A DNA stretch of 64,000 nt from Eubacterium sp. (GTDB lineage Bacteria; Bacillota; Clostridia; Oscillospirales; Acutalibacteraceae). The stretch is from assembly GCA_015655975.1 (NCBI GenBank), contig DVEP01000044.1, forward strand, positions 68,497 through 132,496, given 5' to 3'. A program made the translations under genes and the position numbers. Positions 51,202 to 58,562 of the stretch are shown here, piece by piece; the stretch's first letter is position 1, and every line of letters starts with the position of its first letter. The notes under the pieces were generated by a model, which saw nothing but the letters and a program-made list of their open reading frames with translations, ran no database searches and had not been told where the DNA came from.

Positions 51202-51229
51202 AAAATAGTTTGTAATTACAATCTATTTT
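51202..51229. promoter_or_regulatory. 28-bp near-perfect palindrome between the divergent agr units
   Basis: Left half AAAATAGTTTGTAA and right half TTACAATCTATTTT match as inverted repeats except at one position per half (T against A). It lies just upstream of the XRE gene and its -10-like sequences. A dimeric regulator, perhaps the XRE protein itself, is the likely ligand. Confidence 0.55.
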
Positions 51230-51296
51230 AGTGGTTATACTATATTATAGGAGAACATTTTTACTATATGATGGTATAATTTCTGTGGGTGATGTC

Positions 51297-51626
51297 ATGA
51301 GTAATATAAAAATTAATACAACAAAAATTGGCAGCCATATTGTTAAATTAAGAAAAGAACAACATTTGACACAGGAAAGTTTAGGTAAAAAAATACATAT
51401 ATCACCAACTCATATTTCTACTGTTGAAAATGGTGGCTCATATAGTTTAAATACTCTTATTACAATTTGTGATGGGTTAGATACGAGATTAGATTATATT
51501 CTTTATGGAAATATCAGAGATAATTCTAAAGACAATTTGATAGATTTATTGAATTTATGTACTGATAAAGATATAGCTATTTTAGAATCTGTCGCACACA
51601 CATTGATAGACTTCAAAGAAAGATAG
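51297..51626 (+). CDS. XRE-family transcriptional regulator
   Basis: A 109-residue DNA-binding protein with a standard helix-turn-helix (IGSHIVKLRKEQHLTQESLGKKIHISPTHISTVENGGSYSLNTLITICDGL). The remainder is a short C-terminal helix pair. ATG 51297 is chosen because of GGGTGATG ahead of it and because earlier in-frame codons lie in the promoter region. It is divergent from agrD and is separated from agrA by a hairpin with a T-run. It probably controls the locus (inference). Confidence 0.8.
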   Translation: MSNIKINTTKIGSHIVKLRKEQHLTQESLGKKIHISPTHISTVENGGSYSLNTLITICDGLDTRLDYILYGNIRDNSKDNLIDLLNLCTDKDIAILESVAHTLIDFKER

Positions 51627-51661
51627 AATTTGTGTTTATTTAAACTATATGTTATTATTTT

Positions 51662-51695
51662 GTCAATAGGCTTTGCCTATTGACTTTATTTTTTT
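51662..51695 (+). terminator. terminator-like hairpin between the XRE gene and agrA
   Basis: GTCAATAGGC (51662-51671) pairs perfectly with GCCTATTGAC (51675-51684), then a T-rich run directly ahead of the agrA ribosome binding site. It could end the XRE transcript or act as an attenuator for agrA-agrC. Confidence 0.75.
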
Positions 51696-51708
51696 GGTGG
51701 TGCTTATT

Positions 51709-52407
51709 TTGAGGGTCGCAATATGTGATGACGAACAAATATATATTAACAACATAATTCAGCATTTAGATTTCTTTTCAATTGATAATAATATAGATTT
51801 TGAAAAAAGTGTATTTACTGATTCGGCAGATATGCTTTCGAGTAATGAAAATTATGATATTGCGATTCTTGATGTCGAAATGGATAATATGAACGGTATA
51901 AAATTAGGCGAAGAGTTAAGAAAAAGAAATCCGCATATTATTCTGATTTATGTTACTGCTTACAAAAAATACCTTGATGATGCTTTAAATCTTAATGCGG
52001 TTCGTTTTTTTGAAAAGCCACTTGATTCACAAAGATTTTATAGAGGCTTGAGCGATGCAATAAACAGGATTGATAATTCAACAATCAGTTTTTATGTAAA
52101 GGATAATAAAACTGTGGAACGCATTTCTGCACAAGACATAATATTTGTAGAAATTGAAAAGCGCAAAACAAAAATTGTTACTTGTAATAAAGAATACCAT
52201 TCCGAACATAATATGAACTTTTGGAAAGATAATCTTACAAGTACGATATTTATATCTCCGCATAAAAGTTATATTATAAACTTTAACTATGTCACATCGT
52301 ATGAAAGAAAGCGTATTATTCTTGACAATAAATATGAAGTAAATATTGCCAGAAACAGACAAACAGATTTTTATCAAAAGTTCATGCATTTTATGGAGGG
52401 TAAATAA
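51709..52407 (+). CDS. agrA: AgrA-like LytTR response regulator
   Basis: A 232-residue response regulator with a receiver domain (LRVAICDDEQIYIN; phospho-Asp55 in DIAILDVEMDNMNG; Lys in RFFEKPLD) and a C-terminal LytTR DNA-binding domain (FVEIEKRKTKIVTCNKEYHS; FISPHKSYIINFNYV). This is the AgrA/VirR layout. The start is TTG 51709, with GGTGGTG at the right distance; no ATG is available near the conserved N-terminus. It is coupled to the kinase by a TAATG overlap. Confidence 0.9.
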   Translation: MRVAICDDEQIYINNIIQHLDFFSIDNNIDFEKSVFTDSADMLSSNENYDIAILDVEMDNMNGIKLGEELRKRNPHIILIYVTAYKKYLDDALNLNAVRFFEKPLDSQRFYRGLSDAINRIDNSTISFYVKDNKTVERISAQDIIFVEIEKRKTKIVTCNKEYHSEHNMNFWKDNLTSTIFISPHKSYIINFNYVTSYERKRIILDNKYEVNIARNRQTDFYQKFMHFMEGK

Positions 52408-53702
52408 TGTCAAGACCTGTAGTAATGATGTTTGTTTATCTTTTTGAAATGATAATATCGTTTTGCTTTTTTACAAGAATATATGAAAAAAAGCAAAAGT
52501 CAAATTTTCTTATTATTTTAATAGGATTATTATTGTTTTTACCAAGTTCATTTATATTCAGTATATTTAAAAATGAAATAATTAATTTAATTGTATTTTT
52601 TGCAATAAATTTTATATTTGCCCTGTTATGTTTTGATATTTCAGTTAAAAATGCCGCAATTCAAAGCATTATTCTTGATACTCTTATGTTTTCTACTGAA
52701 ATAATTACTATTTTTCAACTTTCTGCAATTTTTGAACTTCCGACAAATAAATATAAAGATGATGTCCATATTCTTATAATTGTTGTATTAATATGTAAAT
52801 TAGTATATTTTATCATATCTCAATTATTATCATTGATAATAATAAAAATCGGACATAAAAATAATAAAATAAAGCAATTTCTGCCACTGTTTATATTTCC
52901 TGTATTAACTATTTTATCCTGTACAATATTTTTATTTATTGCATTAGAATTTGAAGTATCAACATCATATAAAATTGCAACGACAGCTGTTTGTATTCTA
53001 TATATTATTGCAAGTATATTTATTTTTATATATTACCAAATACTTGCCAATCGCGAAGAAAAAATAAATGAGTTGGAATCCGAAAAAAGACTGTATAATT
53101 TAAATCAAACATATCTCGATGTTTTACAACATCAAAACAACGAATTGCAGATGATGTTTCACGATACGAAAAATCACTATCTTACCATCGGTAGTTTAGA
53201 TAATATAGATGAAGTAAAAGCGTATATAAAAAAGATTTATCCTGAATTTCAAAACAGGAATATTATAAATATATCCAACAACAAAATGCTTGATTTAATT
53301 ATCAGTAAATATATAGTTGTTTGTAAAAATAATAATATTAAATTTGACTATGAAGTAAAAACTGCAAATTTAGATTATATAGATAATTCTGAATTATCTA
53401 TACTTCTTAACAACATTCTTGATAATGCTGTTGACGCTGCAAAATCAAGCAAAGAAAAAAGTATTGAATTTTCATTAAGGCATATTAATAATATGGATTT
53501 GCTGAATGTTGTAAATTCCTGTGATTTTCCGCCAAAACATACCGGCAAACAATTACTTACAACAAAATTTGATAAAAGTAACCATGGATTTGGTACAAAA
53601 ATAATAAAAAAATATGCAAAAAAGAACAATGGAAAATATGAATGGTCTTATAATGATACAGAACATAAATTTCATTTAACAATTCTGTTTCTTAAAATTT
53701 AA
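52407..53702 (+). CDS. agrC: AgrC-like GHKL sensor kinase
   Basis: A 431-residue membrane receptor kinase. Six or so membrane spans occupy the first 210 residues, followed by a coiled linker and the kinase domain. The phosphoacceptor region is MMFHDTKNHYLTIG, and the GHKL ATPase carries LSILLNNILDNAVDAAKSS, HGFGTKIIKKYAKKNNG. This is the typical AgrC/HPK10 form that binds the cyclic peptide at the outer loops. It overlaps agrA by 1 bp. Confidence 0.9.
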   Translation: MSRPVVMMFVYLFEMIISFCFFTRIYEKKQKSNFLIILIGLLLFLPSSFIFSIFKNEIINLIVFFAINFIFALLCFDISVKNAAIQSIILDTLMFSTEIITIFQLSAIFELPTNKYKDDVHILIIVVLICKLVYFIISQLLSLIIIKIGHKNNKIKQFLPLFIFPVLTILSCTIFLFIALEFEVSTSYKIATTAVCILYIIASIFIFIYYQILANREEKINELESEKRLYNLNQTYLDVLQHQNNELQMMFHDTKNHYLTIGSLDNIDEVKAYIKKIYPEFQNRNIINISNNKMLDLIISKYIVVCKNNNIKFDYEVKTANLDYIDNSELSILLNNILDNAVDAAKSSKEKSIEFSLRHINNMDLLNVVNSCDFPPKHTGKQLLTTKFDKSNHGFGTKIIKKYAKKNNGKYEWSYNDTEHKFHLTILFLKI

Positions 53703-53711
53703 TTTTTACCT

Positions 53712-53731
53712 CAGGTACCCTGCTTTTTTTG
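53712..53731 (+). terminator. weak terminator after agrC
   Basis: CAGG and CCTG around TAC, followed by C and seven T. The stem is only 4 bp, so termination may be partial. Confidence 0.35.
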
Positions 53732-53739
53732 TCGTTTTT

Positions 53740-53757
53740 ATAGCATAGTTTTGTTTT
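53740..53757 (+). promoter_or_regulatory. candidate AgrA box, copy 2
   Basis: ATAGCATAGTTTTGTTTT, identical to the element ahead of the agrD promoter and in the same orientation relative to the following -35-like box. It lies 38 bp after the agrC stop. Confidence 0.5.
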
Positions 53758-53761
53758 TTTG

Positions 53762-53791
53762 TTGAATTACCGTCTTCTTATTTATTAAAAT
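53762..53791 (+). promoter_or_regulatory. candidate second agr promoter (P3-like)
   Basis: TTGAAT (53762-53767), an 18-bp spacer and TAAAAT (53786-53791), starting 4 bp after the 18-bp element. It would drive transcription into the small ORFs at 53.8-54.5 kb. Confidence 0.4.
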
Positions 53792-53840
53792 CATTAAAAA
53801 AAAGCCAAGGCATATAGTAAAGATTATATCAATCTAAAAT

Positions 53841-54008
53841 ATGCTGTTCTATGTAAAATTCATATCAAACGATATTAGAGATTTTGTTGAACAATTTGGA
53901 ATAGACATATCAAAACAAGGAATTTCAATTGGTGTAAAAAACAAAAAAGAATTTGAGGAGTTTCAATATAATTATATAATCGACAGTTTAGTAGTTGCTG
54001 GTATATAA
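53841..54008 (+). CDS. 55-residue ORF of unknown function after agrC
   Basis: A 55-codon ORF (start MLFYVKFISNDIRDFVEQFG, end IIDSLVVAGI). It has a stop just upstream of the ATG and no ribosome binding site at normal distance. I do not recognise it. It may be a gene fragment, or an untranslated part of the transcript from the candidate promoter at 53762-53791. Its codon use looks coding-like, without long A/T homopolymers. Confidence 0.35.
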   Translation: MLFYVKFISNDIRDFVEQFGIDISKQGISIGVKNKKEFEEFQYNYIIDSLVVAGI

Positions 54009-54054
54009 AAGCAAAGCATATATGGTTTGTTTTTTAGGAAAGGGGGAAGTTGAA

Positions 54055-54552
54055 ATGATAAAAAGGTATATTGATTTTGACAAATTATCATTAAAACAAT
54101 GTGAAAATCTTTTTAGTTATATTTTTGATTACGCTGATTCGTTTACATTTAGATTTCCAAATGTTAAATATTCAACATCAAATACTCTTAGTATTAAGTA
54201 TGATGACACAGCTCAAATCAATAATGAATTTTTAGATTATATAGCTAAAAATAATGATTTGATAGGTCAGTGTGAAAAAAATTTAATAAAAAAGAGTATC
54301 AGTAATATTTATTTCAATGATAAATACAACAATAAATCTGTAATTTATAATTGTAGAATTTTTGATGAATTAAAAAAAATGATAAAATTAAATCCAAATT
54401 TGTTTGAGTGGATTGAACCTGAATTGCCTGAAGATTTATCATTTCACAAAAAAGGTAAATTGTTTCTATATACCTGTTCACATGAAAGACTTAGTATAAT
54501 ATTTTGTAATGACAATAAACAAGCAGATATAATAAGCAAAATTGTTGATTAA
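54055..54552 (+). CDS. hypothetical protein, possibly an immunity-type protein
   Basis: A 165-residue cytoplasmic protein with no membrane span and no motif I recognise. It begins MIKRYIDFDKLSLKQCENLFSYIFDYADSF and has a late LFLYTCSHERLSIIFCND. AAAGGGGGAAG precedes the ATG at 54055, so it is likely expressed. It follows the agr locus and precedes the RHS remnant. Small orphan proteins of this kind are often immunity proteins of polymorphic toxins, but that is inference from context. Confidence 0.55.
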   Translation: MIKRYIDFDKLSLKQCENLFSYIFDYADSFTFRFPNVKYSTSNTLSIKYDDTAQINNEFLDYIAKNNDLIGQCEKNLIKKSISNIYFNDKYNNKSVIYNCRIFDELKKMIKLNPNLFEWIEPELPEDLSFHKKGKLFLYTCSHERLSIIFCNDNKQADIISKIVD

Positions 54553-54758
54553 TATATAAAAGAATACTATATAAGAAATTAAATTTGTTGATTTAAATAA
54601 TTATAATGTATATATTGCAATAGTTTATTTAATATATCGTAATTGTGCCATAATGGTGTCAAATACCATAGTAAAATACTTTAACGGCAAAGTTAGCAGA
54701 TTAGTAAGTTATATAAAAAATAGTTACAAACTATGAATTGGAATATGGGGATAGTAAG

Positions 54759-55640
54759 ATGAAAAAAATTTTTTTAATTATATTAGTAGTAATACTTTTA
54801 GTAATCGGTGTTCTATTTCTATATACAAACTATAAAAATGAGGTTAATAATATTGATAATGGGTGTTTAATCCTTGATTTTGAGGATGATGAAGATATTA
54901 TAACTTCACATATTTATAACTTTTCTAATAATACATATGAGAAAATCACAAAAGGAGATTATGAAGGAATATTAGAATATTACCCTTTGACTGATGGCTA
55001 TTGTTTTATTGAAAGGGAAGATATATATGGTGATGAGCAAAGAAATATCATTTTAAAAACAGAAGACAACGACTTTTGTATTCCAATAAATTTAACGACA
55101 GGAAACATAAGCGTAAAAAACAACAGAGTTTTTTATTTGTCTGATTTTTATACAATATCTGATGAGTATGAGTTGTGTTTTATAGATATCGACACAGATA
55201 AACATAATACGCTAAATAAACGCATTTCAAGTTATTGCTTGTTTAATGAAAGTGTTTACTATATTAGCGAAAATTGTTTATTTTCTAATAATTTGGATTT
55301 GAATTGTGAGAAAAAAATAATCGATAATTGTAAATTTATTTGTAATGCTGATAATTATTTAATTTTTCAAACGAACGACGGCATATATAAATTTGATCCA
55401 ATTAAAAATGAAACCATATCTTTTTGCGATATTCAAAATTATAATGTAATTACTGCGATAAACGATGATACTATTATAATTTCTAAACAAAATAAAAATT
55501 ATGATGAAGCGGACTATCCATTGTTTAATACCAAAGAGCATTTTTATATTTTGTATAGCGGCGGTAAGAAAAAAGAATTATCAGAGTTGCGTGGGAAATC
55601 AATTTCATTCATCCGTTATGTTTCGGTGCAGTATAAATAA
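54759..55640 (+). CDS. membrane-anchored extracytoplasmic protein of unknown function
   Basis: A 293-residue protein with an N-terminal membrane anchor or uncleaved signal (IFLIILVVILLVIGVLFLY). It lacks a lipobox Cys. The rest is outside the cytoplasm and contains repeated beta-strand-like blocks (SSYCLFNESVYYISENCLF; ADNYLIFQTNDGIYKFDP) that recall beta-propeller proteins of the DUF5050 type. GGGGATAG lies ahead of ATG 54759. The function is unknown. The bases 54553-54758 hold a short inverted repeat (ATAGTT / AACTAT at 54720-54734) and no other gene. Confidence 0.6.
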   Translation: MKKIFLIILVVILLVIGVLFLYTNYKNEVNNIDNGCLILDFEDDEDIITSHIYNFSNNTYEKITKGDYEGILEYYPLTDGYCFIEREDIYGDEQRNIILKTEDNDFCIPINLTTGNISVKNNRVFYLSDFYTISDEYELCFIDIDTDKHNTLNKRISSYCLFNESVYYISENCLFSNNLDLNCEKKIIDNCKFICNADNYLIFQTNDGIYKFDPIKNETISFCDIQNYNVITAINDDTIIISKQNKNYDEADYPLFNTKEHFYILYSGGKKKELSELRGKSISFIRYVSVQYK

Positions 55641-55735
55641 TCTTTTGTCTTTGTTAACTGAATTTTTTCACTTTTAACCATTGAACCAATCAGTTATTTA
55701 ATATTTAGAGTTTCAAGAAGAAAGGTGATATTACT

Positions 55736-56434
55736 GTGATTGTTAAATTTAAAAATACAACTTTAAATACTGTAATCATCGAATTGAAAGATGATTGTAT
55801 AGAATTAAAAAGCGGCATGGAAATAAGCGTTAGCAGTGAGACTGATAGAATTGTATTTAATTGTTATTCTAATCAATCCAGTAATTTTAAAACTTTTAAA
55901 TTTTTAGTTCTTAGTTATAATTTTATTCTAAATTCATCATATGACTTACTGATTACTGCTGAAACAGTGTTAATTAATTTGGTCGAAAAAGAAATTAAAG
56001 GCGAGCATGCTGAAACATATAAGTTTATTGATGTTATTTCTGATAATATTAGTGTAGTTAATAATCAGTTTGAAATTAAGGATGAATTGTATGCTAAACA
56101 ACAAATATTAAATTATGAGAAACAAGATAAAAAAGCAACAAAAATTGCAAAGGTATTTGATGTTTTGCAGTCTGTTTGTTATATTGGATTGCCTGCAATT
56201 ATAATTTTTTTTGGTGTTTGGTATTATACCAATATTTTAACGGCGTTATATATAATAGTTCCGCTTAGTGTAATTAGTATTATTGTCGGATTATTAATAA
56301 AAAAACTAATAAATAAATTCAACAAAAAGGTCGAAAAACTAAATACTAATAATCGTGATTTGTATATTGATACACGGTCTTATTTTGAAAAAGAATATAT
56401 TTATAGTGTTGTAAGAGCTGATAAATATATATAA
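55736..56434 (+). CDS. hypothetical two-span membrane protein
   Basis: A 232-residue protein. The first 125 residues are soluble and strand-rich (MIVKFKNTTLNTVIIELKDDCIELKSG), then two membrane spans (YIGLPAIIIFFGVWYY and ILTALYIIVPLSVISIIVGLLI), and a short charged C-terminus with KKLINKFNKKVEKL. It starts at GTG 55736 seven bases after AAAGGTGAT. I do not recognise the family. Codon use is AT-rich like its neighbours in the accessory segment. Confidence 0.55.
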   Translation: MIVKFKNTTLNTVIIELKDDCIELKSGMEISVSSETDRIVFNCYSNQSSNFKTFKFLVLSYNFILNSSYDLLITAETVLINLVEKEIKGEHAETYKFIDVISDNISVVNNQFEIKDELYAKQQILNYEKQDKKATKIAKVFDVLQSVCYIGLPAIIIFFGVWYYTNILTALYIIVPLSVISIIVGLLIKKLINKFNKKVEKLNTNNRDLYIDTRSYFEKEYIYSVVRADKYI

Positions 56435-56529
56435 ACTTTGTATAAAAGATTTGTCAGAAATTTAATACGATCAAATTCTGGAGATTGGCTGATTTCATTT
56501 GGATTGGGTCGCTATGTAAGGAGATGAAA

Positions 56530-56985
56530 ATGATAGGAATTCTGATATTTCTTTCCTTCTATATGCTGTTTTTTAAATTTGTCTATTTGGATTCAACAAT
56601 CTATCTTTATTTGAGAAATTTACACAGCAAATCATATTTGAAGAAAAATAAACCTAAAAACATATTTGATAGATTTTTTTATATTAGATATAAAACTGAA
56701 TTAGATAAACATTTGTTTAATGTAAATATATTGTATTTTGCTTCGGGTATATTGGGCTTTTTTGTAATAATATTAAATATTATTACAGATTTAAAATACA
56801 TTGATAATTACATTGTTTTTTTAACTGTATTAGCATTTTTTTCTAATGTTATTTGGATTACTTCAAGTATGTTTTATAAATTACAAACATACTCAATAAT
56901 TCAAAAAATATTATATATTTCAATATACATATATGTAATAACATATTGGCCGATAAAAATTATTATAGACATATTACATCAATAA
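56530..56985 (+). CDS. hypothetical membrane protein
   Basis: A 151-residue protein with four predicted membrane spans: ILIFLSFYMLFFKFVYL, ILYFASGILGFFVIILNII, YIVFLTVLAFFSNVIWI, and ILYISIYIYVITYWPIKI. It is very rich in Ile, Phe and Tyr. ATG 56530 is chosen because TAAGGAG ends 7 bp ahead. I do not recognise the family. Confidence 0.5.
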   Translation: MIGILIFLSFYMLFFKFVYLDSTIYLYLRNLHSKSYLKKNKPKNIFDRFFYIRYKTELDKHLFNVNILYFASGILGFFVIILNIITDLKYIDNYIVFLTVLAFFSNVIWITSSMFYKLQTYSIIQKILYISIYIYVITYWPIKIIIDILHQ

Positions 56986-57126
56986 TAGAAAATCAAGATG
57001 TGGTTTTCTGATTGACAACAATAAATGTAGGATTAGCATTTTAATATCTGTTTTAAAAGATAGTATTTTTTAGCATATTCGGCAATTAAACTCAAATATT
57101 CTGTTGCGACACTCAGAGAGAAATGA

Positions 57127-57258
57127 GCGTCGCAAAAAGACACGGACGGGAATTTCATATATTTCCAATATGACACATGCGGTACACCTGTCGGAATGTT
57201 GTACTATGTTACGAACCAATTCGGAGATGTAACTGCAATAGCAGATGACAGCGTATAA
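57127..57258 (+). pseudogene. C-terminal remnant of an RHS/YD-repeat protein
   Basis: A stop-bounded frame of 43 codons reads DGNFIYFQYDTCGTPVGM then LYYVTNQFGDVTAIADDSV. The YDTxGTPVGM and YYVTNQFGDVTAI motifs are typical of RHS/YD repeats of large secreted or wall-bound toxins. The frame has no start codon with a ribosome binding site, is closed by TGA upstream, and stops just before the toxin part would begin. A terminator follows, as if it were the end of an ancestral gene. The flanks at 56986-57126 show no other gene. Confidence 0.7.
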
Positions 57259-57260
57259 AA

Positions 57261-57290
57261 AATAAGGAGCATAATGCTCCTTATTTTTTA
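57261..57290 (+). terminator. terminator after the RHS remnant
   Basis: AATAAGGAGCA (57261-57271) pairs perfectly with TGCTCCTTATT (57275-57285), followed by T. Confidence 0.8.
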
Positions 57291-57385
57291 TACTTTTACA
57301 ATTTTACCAATTCCAAGCAAAAATGTACAAGTTTTAAAAAGTTTGAAAATAGGTTGACTTCTCAAATTTGGCTTAAATAAAGCAA

Positions 57386-57440
57386 AATAGCCGTTTCATG
57401 AATTTTGAAAAAGTTTCAAAAACCACTGCAAACGGCTATT
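57386..57440 (-). terminator. terminator-like hairpin after tRNA-Pro
   Basis: AATAGCCGTTT (57386-57396) pairs perfectly with AAACGGCTATT (57430-57440) around a 33-base loop that has a small inner stem. On the minus strand it is followed by TTTTGC. It lies directly past the 3-prime end of the tRNA. Confidence 0.5.
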
Positions 57441-57443
57441 CTT

Positions 57444-57519
57444 TGGTCGGAGTGACAAGACTTGAACTTGCGGCCCCTAGACCCCCAGTCTAGTGCGCTA
57501 CCAACTGCGCCACACCCCG
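57444..57519 (-). tRNA. tRNA-Pro (GGG)
   Basis: A 76-nt cloverleaf with encoded CCA. The acceptor is CGGGGTG / CACTCCG, the D-arm GGCGCAGTTGGTAGCGC, and the anticodon stem CTAGA / TCTAG encloses CTGGGGG with anticodon GGG. The T-arm is CGCAAG-TTCAAGT-CTTG. Its 3-prime end faces the accessory segment, a usual integration geometry, but I see no duplicated attachment sequence. Confidence 0.95.
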
Positions 57520-57574
57520 AAATGTGCTATAACATAATAGCACACTTGAAATAAAAAATCAATACATTTTTTTG

Positions 57575-57601
57575 AAAAGCCGATTTTTAGCGTCGGCTTT
57601 T
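57575..57601. terminator. hairpin between tRNA-Pro and the kinase-like gene
   Basis: AAAAGCCGA (57575-57583) pairs perfectly with TCGGCTTTT (57593-57601). The T-run is best on the plus strand. On the minus strand the stem directly follows the kinase-like gene's stop. Confidence 0.6.
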
Positions 57602-57602
57602 T

Positions 57603-58358
57603 TTAATAGTCAAAAGTTTTTACCCATTTTTTTAGTTTTTCCGTTTTTTCATCATCCGAAGCAGCCATTTCTGCTGCGGCAACTATCGGCAGCCATTGTT
57701 GAACTAACTGAAGCGGAATATCAGATTTTTTGCAGAACAATTTAATATATTTGTCGGCAAATTCTTTTTTATTTTGCAGGTTCAGATTGATATATGTTTT
57801 GGCTGCGTCTGCGGAAGCATTGCCTTGTGTTGCGTGAGCCCAGTCTAAAACATACACCTGATTGTCAGGTGTTACTATAATGTTTTCGGGTACGAAATCG
57901 CCGTGACAGATTTTTGTGTGGTCTTTCATCTTTGAGACGCTTGAGTGCAGTTCGTATCTCACAGTCGCTTCTATCAAATTTCTTGTCTGAGAAATTCTTT
58001 CATTCATCTTGTCTTTAATTTTAACAAAACCGTTTGGCGCTTTTCTTGACAAAATCCCTATTTGAGTGTCAACAAAAAGGTTTAAATAGTCTTCCTCTTT
58101 TGACGGGTGAGTTGAAAGCAGTTCTGACAACGGTGTACCTTCAATAAATCGGTAAACCATTGAAAATTTCCCGTCTTTTTCTGTAATTTCGCAAAGTTCG
58201 GGAACATTCAGTCCTGCTTCTTCTGCCAACGATAAATTGAGCGCTTCTTTTAAAATTGCAGATTTACTGAAAGTGTTGTCAAAAACTTTAATTACTTTTT
58301 CGCCGTCTTTGTAAATCACTTTGTTTTCTCTTTCAAGCAAAACTTTTTCATATTTCAT
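57603..58358 (-). CDS. kinase-like phosphotransferase
   Basis: A 251-residue protein kinase-like fold of the choline/aminoglycoside kinase group. It has a Lys in EKVIKVFDN, the YRFIEGTPLSELL hinge, and the catalytic loop KICHGDFVPENIIVTPDNQVYVLDWAHATQG with both Asp residues. The layout fits the small-molecule kinases of the TIGR02172 group. The substrate is unknown. The ATG at 58358 follows AGGGGGAAT on the minus strand. It is divergent from the TetR gene, with an inverted repeat in the shared region. Confidence 0.7.
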   Translation of the reverse strand: MKYEKVLLERENKVIYKDGEKVIKVFDNTFSKSAILKEALNLSLAEEAGLNVPELCEITEKDGKFSMVYRFIEGTPLSELLSTHPSKEEDYLNLFVDTQIGILSRKAPNGFVKIKDKMNERISQTRNLIEATVRYELHSSVSKMKDHTKICHGDFVPENIIVTPDNQVYVLDWAHATQGNASADAAKTYINLNLQNKKEFADKYIKLFCKKSDIPLQLVQQWLPIVAAAEMAASDDEKTEKLKKWVKTFDY

Positions 58359-58379
58359 ATATATTCCCCCTAACATAAA

Positions 58380-58398
58380 TTAAGATATATCATCTTAA
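58380..58398. promoter_or_regulatory. inverted repeat ahead of the kinase-like gene
   Basis: TTAAGAT (58380-58386) and ATCTTAA (58392-58398) form a perfect 7-bp inverted repeat with a 5-bp centre. It lies between the -10 box and the start of the kinase-like gene, a possible operator of the divergent TetR regulator. Confidence 0.4.
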
Positions 58399-58402
58399 CT
58401 AT

Positions 58403-58431
58403 AAAATACACCAAATCTTTTGCATAATCAA
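58403..58431 (-). promoter_or_regulatory. candidate promoter of the kinase-like gene
   Basis: On the minus strand TTGATT (58431-58426), a 17-bp spacer and TATTTT (58408-58403). Confidence 0.4.
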
Positions 58432-58562
58432 TAGAAATTTTAAAAGAAAACTGATTTTTTTACAAATTTATTACAATTGAAATTTATTCTTGATATAGTA
58501 TCGCATTTTTGATAATCTTTATATTATTGAACAAACGGTCAATTTTGTTAGGGAGGTATTAT

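Noticed and set aside
51136..53757. The 18-bp inverted repeat as the borders of an invertible DNA segment
   Set aside because: No recombinase gene lies in or near it, the element has the same distance to a -35 box at both places, and inversion would separate agrD from its promoter region. A shared regulator site explains it better.
57107..57134. GCGAC...GTCGC hairpin as a separate element
   Set aside because: It has a mismatch and no T-run, and lies at the edge of the broken RHS frame. It is probably debris.
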